Of a stretch of DNA of 64,000 bases, positions 23,061 through 34,433 are shown piece after piece. Position 1 is the stretch's first letter. Each line of letters starts with the position of its first letter. A program made the position numbers and the translations under genes. Location of the stretch: the NCBI GenBank assembly GCA_021397835.1, contig JAJFZO010000889.1, positions 3,100,001 to 3,164,000 of the forward strand, written 5' to 3'. The DNA comes from Moringa oleifera. Lineage: Eukaryota; Streptophyta; Magnoliopsida; Brassicales; Moringaceae. The notes beneath the pieces were generated by a model that saw only the letters and a list, made by a program, of their open reading frames with translations, made no database searches and was not told the DNA's origin.

Positions 23061-25211
23061 TCACTCCGCAGCTGCATTCTCAGCATTATTTCCTACAGTA
23101 GTGGTCTCTGGCAAAATTCCCAGATCTGTTTGAGCCTCTTTCTCTTGAGTAATAGAATTATCTGAAGAATCATTATTGTTACCCTGGATTGCATCTGTGT
23201 CACTGCTTGTGTTTGAGGATGCCTCTTTCTCTTCTTGGGAGGTTGAGGATCCAGAGGAGTCTACTGATTCATTTTGGCCAGCTTCTGCATTTGCATTTGC
23301 ATTTGCGTTCTTATCAGTTTCACTTTGAGCAGCATTGCCATTCTCATTCTGGCCTGCGTCACTATTGCCATTTGTGGTTGAGGATCCATCTTTCTCTACG
23401 GTGGTCAAAGAATAAGATGAATCAACTTGTTCCTTTTTCCCAACATCTATATTGTCATTTGTGCTTAATGACACATTTTCTTGAGTCCCCTCTCCACCAG
23501 ACTTGCTGTTCTCTGTCCCTGCATACGTACTGGAGTTGTCAGCCTGTGCGCTTGATACAGATTCAAATTTACCGGAAGGATCCGTGTGCTCTCCATTAGC
23601 TCCACCACCATTCTCTACTACAGTTGAAGTTGTTCCATCTGAATCCGGCTGGTCACCATTGGAAACTGAGTCAGATTTCTTGGTTTGCTCTGGTACAGCA
23701 TTCTTCAGTGTAGAGTCATCTCCTGTAGGAGTCATATTGTCTGAGGTTCCATTTTGATTTTGGGCTGTCTCATATGTTGAATCAGTTGCATTCTGCGGGG
23801 GCAAATCTACATTTTCAGCAGGAACTGCTTCAGAGTTTAAGTTTGTTTGTGGCTGCTCATTTGATTCTGTTGCTTCTGTGGAATGTGGATTAGAACCATG
23901 CTGTGTCTCTTGCTGATTATTATTGTTGCCACCCTCTTCACTGGCAATTGTATTTGTAGATTCATTCTTTTCAACAGTTTCTGGTTCTTGCACATTTGGG
24001 ACTGACATTTGTTGATGGACATCAACTACATCAGTACTGTTTGTTTCCTTTTCCAGCTCAAATTCGTTCTTTTCTTTGTTTTCTACCTGCTCTTTGTCAG
24101 CAACATTTTCTGAACTTCCTTCCTCATTCTCAGCTAAAATATTTTGAGTTTCATGAACCACTTCACTTGAGGCATCATCCCCCTTGTAATTTTTCTCCCT
24201 TGCTTCCTCACTACTCATAACACCTCCATCACGAACCTGATCTTCTGATGCACCTGAATTCTCACTCTTACGCTCATTTTCTTCAGTCTCCTTTTCTTTA
24301 CTTTCCACCCCATCACTTTGTTCCCTAACCTCTCTGGTTTCCACTTCACTCCTGGTTTCTTCGACAATCTCTTGTGTTTTGTTTTCTTCAGTTTCTGTCT
24401 CTTGTGCTTTGTTTTCTTCAGTCTCCATCTCTTGGGTTTTGTTCTCTTCAGTTCCTTCCTTCACTTGGATATTACTTTCTTCAGTTCCTTCTCTCTGTTC
24501 TGTTTTATTTTCTTCAGTCTCTTCGCTTATCTTTTCTTTGTCCTCTTCAAAGTCCTCATGTTCCCCATCCTTCTCATTACTCGCTTCATTTGCCTTCTCA
24601 CTTTGTACCTCTTTATTCTCTTCACTTTCATTTCCTTCACCCTGATTCTCTTTGTTCTCTTCACTCACTTTCTCTTCATTTTCTTTGTCTTTGCCCTCTT
24701 CGCTCTCCTTGTTGTCTCCACTCTCTTCATTCTCCTTGTGTTCATCTTCCTTCACTTTGTTCTCTTCAACCTCTTCCCCAGCATCACCCTTGCCTTCTCC
24801 CCTCTCATTCTGTCCATCTACACGATCTTCTCTACTGTCATTTTCCTCTTCAACCTTATCCTGATCACGATGCTCAGCATTATCATCTGTGCCCACTTTT
24901 CCAACACTGTCAATCTCCTCCGGCTTGCTTTCTTCTTCTTCACTCTTGTTTACTTCCTCCTCCTCATCTTCCTTGTGCCTGGCATCCCCAATGGTTGTCT
25001 CGTCCACATGAGGGTGGAGATCTTTTCTCCCCAACTTCACAACCTCATTTCCAGCTTTCGCGCTTTCCTCATATGCAGCTTTCTTATCGTAAGAATGCCT
25101 GACTTGGTATAGCAGCCAGATAGCAACACCTACCAGAAGACATAACTGTAGACAATGCTTCACCTTGAAGCCTTTGGATCTTTGGCTTCTCCGAGGTGAC
25201 AACCTGAACAT
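23061..25211 (-). CDS. acidic Glu/Asn-rich single-pass membrane protein, function unknown
   Basis: 716 residues from the ATG at 25211. The frame stays open upstream to 25241, but an acceptor (TTTGGGCAG) at 25234-25236 on the minus strand implies that the extra bases are 5' UTR, and homologues as I recall start MF+LSPRR. Residues 1-19 are basic (FRLSPRRSQRSKGFKVKH), residues about 20-37 form one membrane helix (CLQLCLLVGVAIWLLYQV), and the rest is strongly acidic, low-complexity sequence with recurring EENK, TEENKTQE and SEEN units, turning Ser/Asn/Thr/Gln-rich in the last 250 residues. It resembles the Arabidopsis proteins At4g37820/At2g22795, of unknown function (from memory). A type II orientation with a large lumenal domain is inferred from the basic N-terminus. 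Automated annotation often misnames such proteins by low-complexity matches. Confidence 0.88.
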   Translation of the reverse strand: MFRLSPRRSQRSKGFKVKHCLQLCLLVGVAIWLLYQVRHSYDKKAAYEESAKAGNEVVKLGRKDLHPHVDETTIGDARHKEDEEEEVNKSEEEESKPEEIDSVGKVGTDDNAEHRDQDKVEEENDSREDRVDGQNERGEGKGDAGEEVEENKVKEDEHKENEESGDNKESEEGKDKENEEKVSEENKENQGEGNESEENKEVQSEKANEASNEKDGEHEDFEEDKEKISEETEENKTEQREGTEESNIQVKEGTEENKTQEMETEENKAQETETEENKTQEIVEETRSEVETREVREQSDGVESKEKETEENERKSENSGASEDQVRDGGVMSSEEAREKNYKGDDASSEVVHETQNILAENEEGSSENVADKEQVENKEKNEFELEKETNSTDVVDVHQQMSVPNVQEPETVEKNESTNTIASEEGGNNNNQQETQHGSNPHSTEATESNEQPQTNLNSEAVPAENVDLPPQNATDSTYETAQNQNGTSDNMTPTGDDSTLKNAVPEQTKKSDSVSNGDQPDSDGTTSTVVENGGGANGEHTDPSGKFESVSSAQADNSSTYAGTENSKSGGEGTQENVSLSTNDNIDVGKKEQVDSSYSLTTVEKDGSSTTNGNSDAGQNENGNAAQSETDKNANANANAEAGQNESVDSSGSSTSQEEKEASSNTSSDTDAIQGNNNDSSDNSITQEKEAQTDLGILPETTTVGNNAENAAAE

Positions 25212-25233
25212 GATGAGTTTCTCCCAACCACAC

Positions 25234-26080
25234 CTGCCCAAATATTAAACAGACATCAATTCTTCAACATCTCTTACAAAAACAAACGCTGTAAAACCTA
25301 AAGGAACTTTGATGCTAAAAGAATCTCAGTGATTGGTTGTTTAACAAAGATGAGAGCAAAAATTAGAGAAATATTTACAGTTTTTCAAGTATGTGATTAT
25401 CAGTGGAGATTATATTAAGAGTACCCAACTTGAGATACATTAAGAAACGGAAAAAAAAAAAAAAAACTGACCATAGATCTAGACTTCTTGCTAGATCTAT
25501 CAACTGTAAGCTACCAGAACTTTATATATTAAAGAGATAAAACTGAGATGAAGAGAAGTTTGCTAGTAACACAGCAGGTTCTTCAGCATGGGAGTTAGAA
25601 GTAGAGAAGTTCATTTTTGATCTCTAATTCCCTCAATCTAATCAGACCATGGAGAAGAAGAAACTACAGCCACCCAAAAGGAGGTTACCATCTGGAGCTG
25701 GCACAGATCAGACCTTACGAGCTATGACTGATAGAAACAAGGATCTTACCCAAACAAGGAACCCAAATTATAGTATCTTTCTAATCAAAATTGGACCAAA
25801 AACTACAGCTCAGGAGCGCATTTAACAAAGGAAAACAGAACCCAAGTCAGCAAGAGCAACCATCTAAACTTCAAAGCTGAAAACACAGAAACCCAAAATA
25901 CAAGAACATGCAACCATAAGAGCAACAGAACCAAGGATGGGAAAACAAAGAATGGGACTGCCATCAAAAGTGAAACGGATCTGCAGTCGCATTTAAAATA
26001 AATATCCCAGCATACGCATTGCCAATGCATCCACGTAAATGGCAACACGAAAGCCCATAGCCTTTAAGAAAGAAACTTAC
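25234..26080 (-). other. probable 5' UTR intron of the acidic membrane protein gene
   Basis: On the minus strand a strong donor (CCGG/GTAAGTTTC) lies at 26080 and an acceptor (TTTGGGCAG) at 25234-25236, 22 bases before the start codon. The 847-base interval has no open frame continuous with the gene. A leader exon would run from somewhere near 26300 to 26081. Inferred from splice signals only. Confidence 0.5.
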
Positions 26081-26755
26081 CCGGAAAACAATAAGAGGAG
26101 CAGGCGGATTCAATAAGTGGAAAGTAACCTTTTCTCTTTAAATGCTGGAAAATAGAAGACAGTATGCAGCAATGAAAGAGACTATTGTACTGAGAAACTA
26201 TCAAAAACGGAGGATGAAAGATACGTCTCGTGCAGTTTTGCCTCCCTGGAGAGGGATTTATAACCAGGATTTGGATCTGAAAAAGGGAGTACTTCAAGGC
26301 CGCTTATGGCGCCCTTAATGAGGAAAGAAAAACGAAAGAGTGAGAGATCCAAATGTTAGTTACAGTGAGCAAATCAGAAACTTCACTTAACCCAGACTTG
26401 TCCTTACGTGCCTTTTTGGCGCGTGCCCAATCATATATTTCAAGTCTCCGACGTCGTTTAATGCCCCCTGCAGGTTACACTGTCGACTGACCGACATTTT
26501 GACAAATGACGCCGTGAGATATGTTTAACAGAGTTAAAATTCAACATCTTGAAGGTGGCAAACCTGTTATCACACATCGTAGTTTAATCACTCAGCAACC
26601 AAAGAGCCGCTTAAAGGGGCCAGGAATTGCCACGTGTCAGATTGTCATCGCCTCCCATTACATAGCGGTCGGTGAGCGCAACCTTTCAGTTCTTCTCAGC
26701 TCCAAATTTCCCTTGACGACATCCTCAAGCAACAATACCCAAAAACCCTAGAGCC
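26081..26755. promoter_or_regulatory. shared divergent promoter region (acidic protein / NFS1)
   Basis: About 675 bases separate the inferred leader exon of the minus-strand gene from the NFS1 start codon, so both promoters lie here. A G-box CACGTG sits at 26631-26636, 120 bases before the NFS1 ATG, in the context GCCACGTGTC that is typical of ABRE-like elements. No clear TATA box for NFS1. Confidence 0.45.
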
Positions 26756-28114
26756 ATGGCCTCCTCGAAGTTTCTATCTTCCACCGTCCGCCGCAATCTC
26801 ACCAAACTTACAGCCTCTCTACGCCGCTTCTCCACCGCTGGCGCCGCCGCTGCGGTGCCGTACGAGGAGGAGGCGGGGATCTTCATGAAAGGGGTGCGGA
26901 TTCAGGGGCGTCCTCTCTACCTCGACATGCAGGCAACTTCTCCTGTGGACCCTAGGGTCTTGGATGCTATGCTGCCGTATTATCTCTCGCGCTACGGCAA
27001 CCCGCATTCCCGTACCCACCTCTACGGCTGGGAGTCTGACCACGCCGTCGAGACCGCCCGAGCGCAGGTCGCAGCCCTCATCGGCGCCTCGTCGAAGGAG
27101 ATCGTCTTCACATCCGGCGCCACCGAGTCCAACAATATATCGGTAAAGGGTGTTATGCACTTCTACAGGGACAAAAGAAAGCATGTGATCACTACCCAGA
27201 CGGAACATAAGTGCGTTCTTGACTCTTGCAGGCACCTCCAACAGGAGGGATTCGAGGTTACTTATTTGCCGGTTGGCAACGATGGGATCCTTGATTTGGA
27301 GAAGTTGAGGGCTGCAATTAGACCCGACACTGGGCTAGTTTCGGTCATGGCTGTGAACAACGAAATTGGGGTTATTCAGCCCATGGAGGAGATTGGCAAA
27401 CTTTGTAAGGAATTTAATGTACCGTTTCATACTGATGCTGCCCAAGCTTTGGGAAAGATTCCCGTTGATGTGGACAAGTGGAATGTGAGCTTGATGTCAT
27501 TGAGCGGGCATAAGATCTATGGCCCCAAAGGCGTGGGCGCCCTGTATATGAGGAGACGCCCACGCATCCGGGTTGAGCCCCAAATGAATGGTGGCGGGCA
27601 GGAGAGAGGGATCAGGAGCGGTACAGTGCCAACCCCTTTGGTTGTTGGGTTTGGGGCCGCCTGTGACGTTGCTATGAAGGAGATGGAGTATGATGACAAG
27701 AGAATTAGGGCTTTGCAAGATAGGTTGCTTAAGGGAATTAGGGAGAGACTTGATGGTGTTGTGGTGAACGGCAGCATGGTGAGGCGGTATGCAGGGAATT
27801 TGAACTTGTCTTTCGCCTATGTTGAAGGGGAGAGCTTGTTAATGGGGCTTAAGGAAGTGGCCGTGTCAAGTGGAAGTGCGTGCACTAGTGCCAGCTTGGA
27901 GCCCTCTTATGTTTTGAGGGCGTTGGGTGTGGATGAGGACATGGCCCATACTTCAATCAGGTTTGGGATTGGCAGGTTTACTACAGAGGAGGAGATTGAT
28001 AGGGCCATTGAGCTGACAGTGAATCAAGTTGAGAAGTTGAGGGAAATGAGCCCGCTTTATGAGATGGTGAAAGAAGGCATTGACATTAAGCAGATACAAT
28101 GGTCTCAGCATTGA
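26756..28114 (+). CDS. NFS1: mitochondrial cysteine desulfurase NFS1
   Basis: PLP enzyme that takes sulfur from L-cysteine, giving alanine and a persulfide for iron-sulfur cluster assembly on the ISCU scaffold in mitochondria. Intronless, 452 residues. Residues 1-35 are Arg/Ser/Ala-rich with no acidic residues: a mitochondrial presequence. Family blocks: [62 protein letters not shown] and [11 protein letters not shown]. The PLP lysine is K253 in [11 protein letters not shown] and the catalytic cysteine is C376 in [33 protein letters not shown] follows. The C-terminus ends QIQWSQH as in eukaryotic NFS1. ATG context (GAGCCATGGC) is favourable. All key residues are present, so the enzyme should be active. 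Confidence 0.97.
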   Translation: MASSKFLSSTVRRNLTKLTASLRRFSTAGAAAAVPYEEEAGIFMKGVRIQGRPLYLDMQATSPVDPRVLDAMLPYYLSRYGNPHSRTHLYGWESDHAVETARAQVAALIGASSKEIVFTSGATESNNISVKGVMHFYRDKRKHVITTQTEHKCVLDSCRHLQQEGFEVTYLPVGNDGILDLEKLRAAIRPDTGLVSVMAVNNEIGVIQPMEEIGKLCKEFNVPFHTDAAQALGKIPVDVDKWNVSLMSLSGHKIYGPKGVGALYMRRRPRIRVEPQMNGGGQERGIRSGTVPTPLVVGFGAACDVAMKEMEYDDKRIRALQDRLLKGIRERLDGVVVNGSMVRRYAGNLNLSFAYVEGESLLMGLKEVAVSSGSACTSASLEPSYVLRALGVDEDMAHTSIRFGIGRFTTEEEIDRAIELTVNQVEKLREMSPLYEMVKEGIDIKQIQWSQH

Positions 28115-28282
28115 GTGAGTTATGGCATGTATGAGCACTTGAAGTTAGAGACTTGGATTGTTGTAACATGATGATTGACCTTTGAGGTAGAGCTGCTATG
28201 GATCCAGGTTTTACTCTTTTGTTACCCATGTATATGCTTTTGAGAGCTTTGAAGTTTGCTCCATAATTAGACTGGAAAAAGT

Positions 28283-28456
28283 GAGCATTTTCTTTGGCTG
28301 GATATATGCATACCATACTTTGATAGCATGAGTTAAAAGAGGATGCTTCCAGTGTAGTTGTAAAATAATGAGCATTTTCTTTGGCTGGATATACGCATAC
28401 CATACTTTGATAGCATGAGTTAAAAGAGGATGCTTCCAGTGTAGTTGTAAAATAAT
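28283..28456 (+). repeat. 87-base perfect-type tandem duplication downstream of NFS1
   Basis: Copies 28283-28369 and 28370-28456 are nearly identical; I see one difference (ATATGC against ATACGC). They start GAGCATTTTCTTTGG and end TTGTAAAATAAT. The position, 169 bases after the NFS1 stop, places them in the probable 3' UTR. The near identity implies a recent duplication. Confidence 0.95.
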
Positions 28457-30367
28457 GTTGTTTTGTTGTATTTTTACAATTTTGTTTCAAGAATATGTTG
28501 ACTAAGCTTGTAGGTTATTGCAGGTAGCTTATTACATAATTGTTCACTTGATACAAATAGCATATATCTGCTTGGAATGGACTTTCTATCGTAAAGTTCT
28601 CTGCACAAAAAAAGAAAAAAGGTGTTTTGTGCTTGTTATAGAGTGATATAATATTGTTGGTATTGGGGCTTGTATCTTTTGGGAAACTTCATCTCCCGTC
28701 TCCTGATGGTACATGCTTCATGCTTCTAGTTTTTCCATATTGCCAAATTTGTTGCATCAATGGTAGTTACTCAGAAGCCGGGCACCATTTGATCAAGAAA
28801 TCCGCTTTGTTCCAAAGTGTGTTACAATCAGCCCTGAGCCAAAGACATTAATGGAAATAATGGGATTTTAGTTGCTTTTTTATAACTCTGTAGTAAGATT
28901 GCTCAGATTGCTTCTGCTCAGAAAAAAAAAAAAAAAAAGATTGCTCAGATTGCTAACTCCATAAATTAGTGGGAGTGCAGGGGATGGATTTGTCATTTCA
29001 ATAGATAGGTTTATGGGCCTGCAAAGTTCTGTTTGGTGTAATCTGTGTCGGTGAGGACCAACTTTATAACTGCTTTTGCTTATATTATCCTTGGAGCTAT
29101 TGTAGTTTGTTGAATTGGCGTAAGTCTGTGACAGTTATGTGCATTTGCTGGAATAAGGGAGTGATGCAGGACTAATTGAGGAATCTATCTCGGTATCTTT
29201 ATGGGGGCTTGCAATAAGAATGAGTAGGTTTTTGAGGGCTTAAAGTGAATGAAACTTGGGATCTTAGGATTTGAATGTGTGAAGAAAACCAAAAAGGGGA
29301 AAAACATTGTAGGAAGGAAATGGCTGGAAATTATGTGGAGAGTAAGCAATTGGGTAGCAATTAGAGGAATTTGGAATGGAATCATAATACAGGCTAGAGA
29401 AGTGAATTCTGTTTTTGCTGGCTATGAATAGTAACTGAAGATTAATGGAGGAGAAACAGAAGGGCTTTTGAAGTACCGGAGACCTCCTTAACTTTGTTAA
29501 GGGATAGATGGATTAAGCTTTTTAAAGTTATGGGTGACAGGATGTTTTTGTGGAAAGGAGGAGGATTAAGTAAAGCTTATAGAAATCCTAACCTGTGAAT
29601 AGCTAATGACGCTTGAAAGTAGGAGGCAGCCCCCTCGTGCTCCTTGTATCTAGTGTATAAATTCCTTTGTTTCTGATTTTTAAAAAAAAAAAAAGCGTAT
29701 GAGACACTCTGTGTGAGAGAGAGATTACTTTGAAGAGAGAAAAGACCTTAGCATCAACTTGGGTGCCATATAATTAGAAATTGTGAACATATGGTATACT
29801 TTAAGTATTCGTTTAAAGAATTACAGGATCTCTCACTGCTTTCAAAAATGCTTTTAGCGATATAGACAGGATAGCACTTTAGAGAGAGAAAACACACTCT
29901 AGGCATCCATGACTCAATAGCAAGAACTCATAATAAGTCTGCTAACCAAGTCACCAAAGCTTTAAATAATCTGTAACTGCTTATATATACTCTTGCTGTG
30001 TGTAGGATTAATCTCAGAAGGAACTAACCAACTACCAATCCTAAAAGCAATCTAAATACAGAGTAATTAGAAGTTCATGGAACACCTCTTGTAAATTAAA
30101 ATTTAAGAAAATTATGAAATTATAGATGTGCTGTTACAAAAGATTCTTGTAGCTCTCAAGTTAGGAAACCGAGCACAGCAATGCATATTCTTGCATGGCT
30201 GCATCAAAGTGAATAAAAATATTCTGGCTGTTGCTTCTCTCTATGTTTTTAGTCACACCAATGTAGATGCACTTCCCTTGCTCAGAATAGTCTATTATGA
30301 AGTTGGATAGTGAAGTGTCCAGGTTTCAGTGACCATACCACTTTCATTTTGCACCGCGCCGCCGCCA

Positions 30368-30370
30368 CCC

Positions 30371-30401
<31 letters not shown>

Positions 30402-30403
30402 AA
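30368..30403. repeat. C24 run followed directly by A12 run
   Basis: Twenty-four C followed by twelve A, preceded by GCC-type triplets. Same arrangement and orientation as the tract at 6476-6516. Confidence 0.9.
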
Positions 30404-31975
30404 GTGCTTTGTTGTATAATAAAAAATAACTACAGTATCAATGTTCATAATCTTGAAGCTCCATGAACAGATTTAATATTTCATTTTACTTGTCCATAAT
30501 TAGGAAACAAGAGCAACTTTGCTGCATAATATGGCTGGAATAATAGGTGAACATGATTGCAAGGAGTTTATTGCCTGTACAAATGAAGTTATAAAAAATA
30601 TTATCCGTCCTTCATTAATGTTATCCTCGTACATCAGCCGTATGGCTGGGTATGATGTGTTGCTATTGCTGCCACTTGGATAATCCAATGTGGTTAGCTA
30701 TGTAAACGATGAAGCTATTCTCCATCTTGTCCTTGCATGACCAGAACCATTAGTTGAAGTCTCTTCTCTGTGCTAACTACAACATATATTCTTCTTATGT
30801 TGCAGCACCATATATTCTCCAGCTCAATTAATCTAGTTTGATGGATGAGTGGCTTATAGCATCTACATCATGTCATAAATATGTTTAGTGAGGTTTACTT
30901 ACCTTATGCATGTACCGTTGTTTATGAGATAGAAAAAGTTAAGTTTTAAAGAAGCATCAGGTGGGCTAGGATTTCCTTGGCTTCTTGTCCATGGAGCTAA
31001 TAGGAGGGTTCTTCCTGATGTTCTCTTCTTTAGAAAAGTTTGTTGCCTACTATTGTTGGTAGCTTTATCAACTTAAGGTGGTTTGGTACAGTTACTAGCG
31101 GGAGAAAATAGTTGTGTTCTACTTTGAGTTTGGTCAGATGAGCATTTTTAATTGTTGTTTTATTCCAGTTGATGGATAGTTGCTTCATGCATCTAGATGA
31201 AAAAAATCAAGTATTGGGTGTTCTTTTATGCAGTTAAAAAGTTTTGGTAGGGCACAAATTGACAAGTGTTGTATCATTCAATCCTTGAAGATGTAAGGTT
31301 ACTATCTGGTTGCATCTACAAGGTTATATTCCTGTTAACTTCTGAATATACTACTAGGTTTGAGATAAATTGACTTGCTGTTAGTAAACTACTTTAACTG
31401 CAGGAAAGTTGTGTTGGGTTGTCCTACTTTATAGTTAATGGCAATACTGGTATGTGGTGTCCAAAACTGAGGGAATTGAACGAAATTGTGATCTTCATAG
31501 ATGGTTTTGAATCCTGGAACTTGGCCAAAAAGAGCCTAACTTGGCCAAAATTGTGATCTTATGTTGGTTTTCCATTATAGTCCTTGCTTTCTAAACCATT
31601 CCTGGGGGTAAGTTCTGATTTTATGGTAGTATGTGTAGAGATAAGTTGAGAACACATTGTGAGGGCGGATGACAGGTGAGAAGGGAGAGATGCTTCTATA
31701 AGAACTAATTAAATTCGTCACTGGAGTTCTTTTCACTCTTCCTGCTCATGCGCTATCACATTACTTCAAGCTTACAACTTCACTATATTGCCTTCTCTGG
31801 TCACCATGTTTATTCTTAAGTTGTCGAAGCTTTGCTTGAGCCATCTGAAATGTCTGATTGGCCGAGCTACAAAACTGATATCTGCGGAGCCCATATCATA
31901 TATCTGTCTCAATGCGATTCTTTGAAAGAACTTATTCATACATGTGTTAGTGTACCTCATAAAGTGCTCTTGCGT

Positions 31976-32021
31976 TGGATGCTAGTTCTCCAAGTCAGTG
32001 GATGCTAGTTCTCCAAGTCAG
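31976..32021 (+). repeat. 23-base tandem duplication
   Basis: The unit TGGATGCTAGTTCTCC plus AAGTCAG occurs twice head to tail (31976 and 31999), identical by eye. It directly precedes the 81-base duplication. Confidence 0.9.
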
Positions 32022-32024
32022 TGT

Positions 32025-32186
32025 AACTCGTTGAAGTTTGATTCTTAGGCTTCTCATATGGGGATTGGAGAGCTTACTAAGCTCAGTGCTTGTTTGAATT
32101 GTGAAAACTCGTTGAAGTTTGATTCTTAGGCTTCTCATATGGGGATTGGAGAGCTTACTAAGCTCAGTGCTTGTTTGAATTGTGAA
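32025..32186 (+). repeat. 81-base tandem duplication
   Basis: Copies 32025-32105 and 32106-32186 are identical by eye, starting AACTCGTTGAAGTTTG and ending TTTGAATTGTGAA. With the 23-base duplication next to it, this is a local hot spot of recent tandem duplication. Confidence 0.95.
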
Positions 32187-34433
32187 CCTTTTGCAGGACT
32201 AATGTGAGTTCAAAATCACTATATCATTTTGATGAGTATTGGCTAGAATGGAGAGCATGGTGCGAGACCTATGAAACGTCATATCCAAAGTTACTGTTTA
32301 TCCACAAAAAAGTGTACCCTTAAAACTGACTTGGCTCAGCTCATTCTGGATGCGGGAACCGACTTTTCGTACCATAGCATAGATGAAATGGAAAATATTA
32401 TTGTTGCAAGCACCTTATGCTACTGATGAATTATACAAGACCTTCATGTTTTGAATTTAATCTTCCTAAGGGTAAATGGCCCACGAAAGCTCCTTAACAG
32501 AGAGGCCATTAGCTACCTCCTCCATTCAGATTCTGATTCTCGATTCCCATCAGCATCATACAGGAATTCTCGGCAGTGATGCCCTGAATGAGAGCATAGT
32601 ATACTTTGTCCATGAAAGATGGGGAAATTTCACTGTTTTATGTTTGAAGCAGATCAAAGCTTCTTTTTAACAAACAGAGAAAGTTAAAGCACAAACAAGG
32701 CATTGGGAATCCGAATCCGTTGTGCGTTAGTAGCCTTTCAGCTTTACCCAGTTGTCTGTTCTTCACCTTTGTACAATTCCACCAAACATTCTCTTTTGGG
32801 TTTCGGGATTGGATTTTTCAGGACCATGGAAATTGAAGAGTCCGTCCAAACCCCCCCACGTGACTGTAGCACCCACTGTACCTCTATAAGGTTTCCCATA
32901 GGTTAATATGAGTATCGCTAGTAAACGCCCAACACTGAAAAAAAGAGTGAACAGTCACTGGGACTTTTAGAAGATTGATTTGCATCATGGATAATGCAAA
33001 GTCTTGATTTACAGCTGATGCAAAAATTTTGTGAGTAGTGGTCATATCATTGGAAACATTGTCTGCTTTAAATTCTTGATGGATTTTTCCGAAAGTTTAA
33101 AAACTTAAATTATGTATCATTTTAACCCACTAAAACTTAATGTGCTATGTTGTAAACATTCTTTACTTTTTAAAATTATTTATATCAAAGTCATTTACCA
33201 TCTAAAAATGATTTTTACGTTGTCAAAAACTATGTTTGAACAAATACAATAATATCTTGATATGTATATATTATAAATATTATTTAATTTGCAGTTTATT
33301 TCACGCAATTATTATATTTAAAAAATATATCTTCAAAATACATGGAATAAAATTTTTATATATTATTTAATAGTATCATTCATAAAGTTAATTGGTCAAG
33401 AAGTTGGAGGCAATTTGGAGTCTGAGTTTTCTTTGGTAAGTAGTGCAGCCCTTCAACAGTGAAAGAACATCATAAGGATGGTAGAGCTTGATTTTATGCC
33501 AAACTGGTGACTTGGCAATGGAACTGATTTGAATGACAAGGCTGTTTATGATGCCTCTATGTCTCTCTCTCTCTCTCTCTCTCTAAAACTCCGTGCTGTC
33601 AATCACGAGGTGCAGTGTATTTAAGTCTCAGATCCATATCTGTACTTGGGACGTAAGCAAGCTCCACCTACTTGTGTTCGGTCACCTCCACAGGAAAGAA
33701 AGAGATGCCTGAGATTTGTAGCAGTTACAAGTGGAAATTTTAAAGGGGTGCACCAGACAGGGACCTATGAAATATCACATCCATTTTTAACAGAAACCCA
33801 TATCGTCCCTGATCATCTTCATTTTCCTTTTCCCTTCCATCATTTCTTTTCGTATTTCCTGAAATGGGTATCCCTATTCCTCTTGAGGCTACCCATCACT
33901 TTGTCTGTCAATTCACTGCTCCCTTCGTCGCATACTGTGTCTCAAACAATACCCTGAAACTGTTTGGATGGTTTTTGGTACTTTGAGAGTTTAACTAGCT
34001 TTTCTTTTTAAGTTTCTCTTTTTCCCGAGAAAATAGTGAGTTCTTGGAGACAACAAACGGTGGCGTGTGAATACAGAATGAGATTCATACGTAACGTATG
34101 CATCTACCTCCCCCTGTTTTTAACCAAATCTTTCGTCTTCTCCTCTGGACTTGTCATTATACGTACTGTAGCATATAGGCATCTCTGCTTCTCTTTTCTT
34201 TTCAAATTAGATATTGTACTCATTTATGCCTGCAAGCCATTGATTATGATAAACCTGCATAATAACGTACTTTCGCCAAGTACAATTTAATTGAAGGAGA
34301 AGCAAGAACTGTATGTGCAGCAAAGACTGCATGGAATAACTTGAGGGTCCAAAAGCAGAAAAAGAATGTTTAATTAATATACATATAATATTGCTCAAAA
34401 ATGGGATTGTGATCACCAAAACTGATAACAGAG

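Larger units (their letters stand above)
28115..34433. other. intergenic, 6.3 kb, no gene recognised
   Basis: Moderately AT-rich. Holds the NFS1 3' UTR, the 87-base tandem duplication, poly-A runs near 28921-28938, the C24/A12 tract at 30368-30403, two adjacent tandem duplications at 31976-32186 and a CT run near 33561-33584. Short open frames occur on both strands but none shows a known domain or splice-linked partner. The right end is the 3' flank of the minus-strand EPFL gene. Confidence 0.55.

Noticed and set aside
24318..25112. Long plus-strand open frames (264 and 242 residues) opposite the acidic membrane protein gene
   Set aside because: They are antisense shadows: GAA/GAG-rich coding on the minus strand yields Phe/Leu/Ser-rich stop-poor frames on the plus strand.
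26819..27241. Minus-strand frame of 140 residues within NFS1
   Set aside because: Shadow of GC-rich NFS1 coding sequence.
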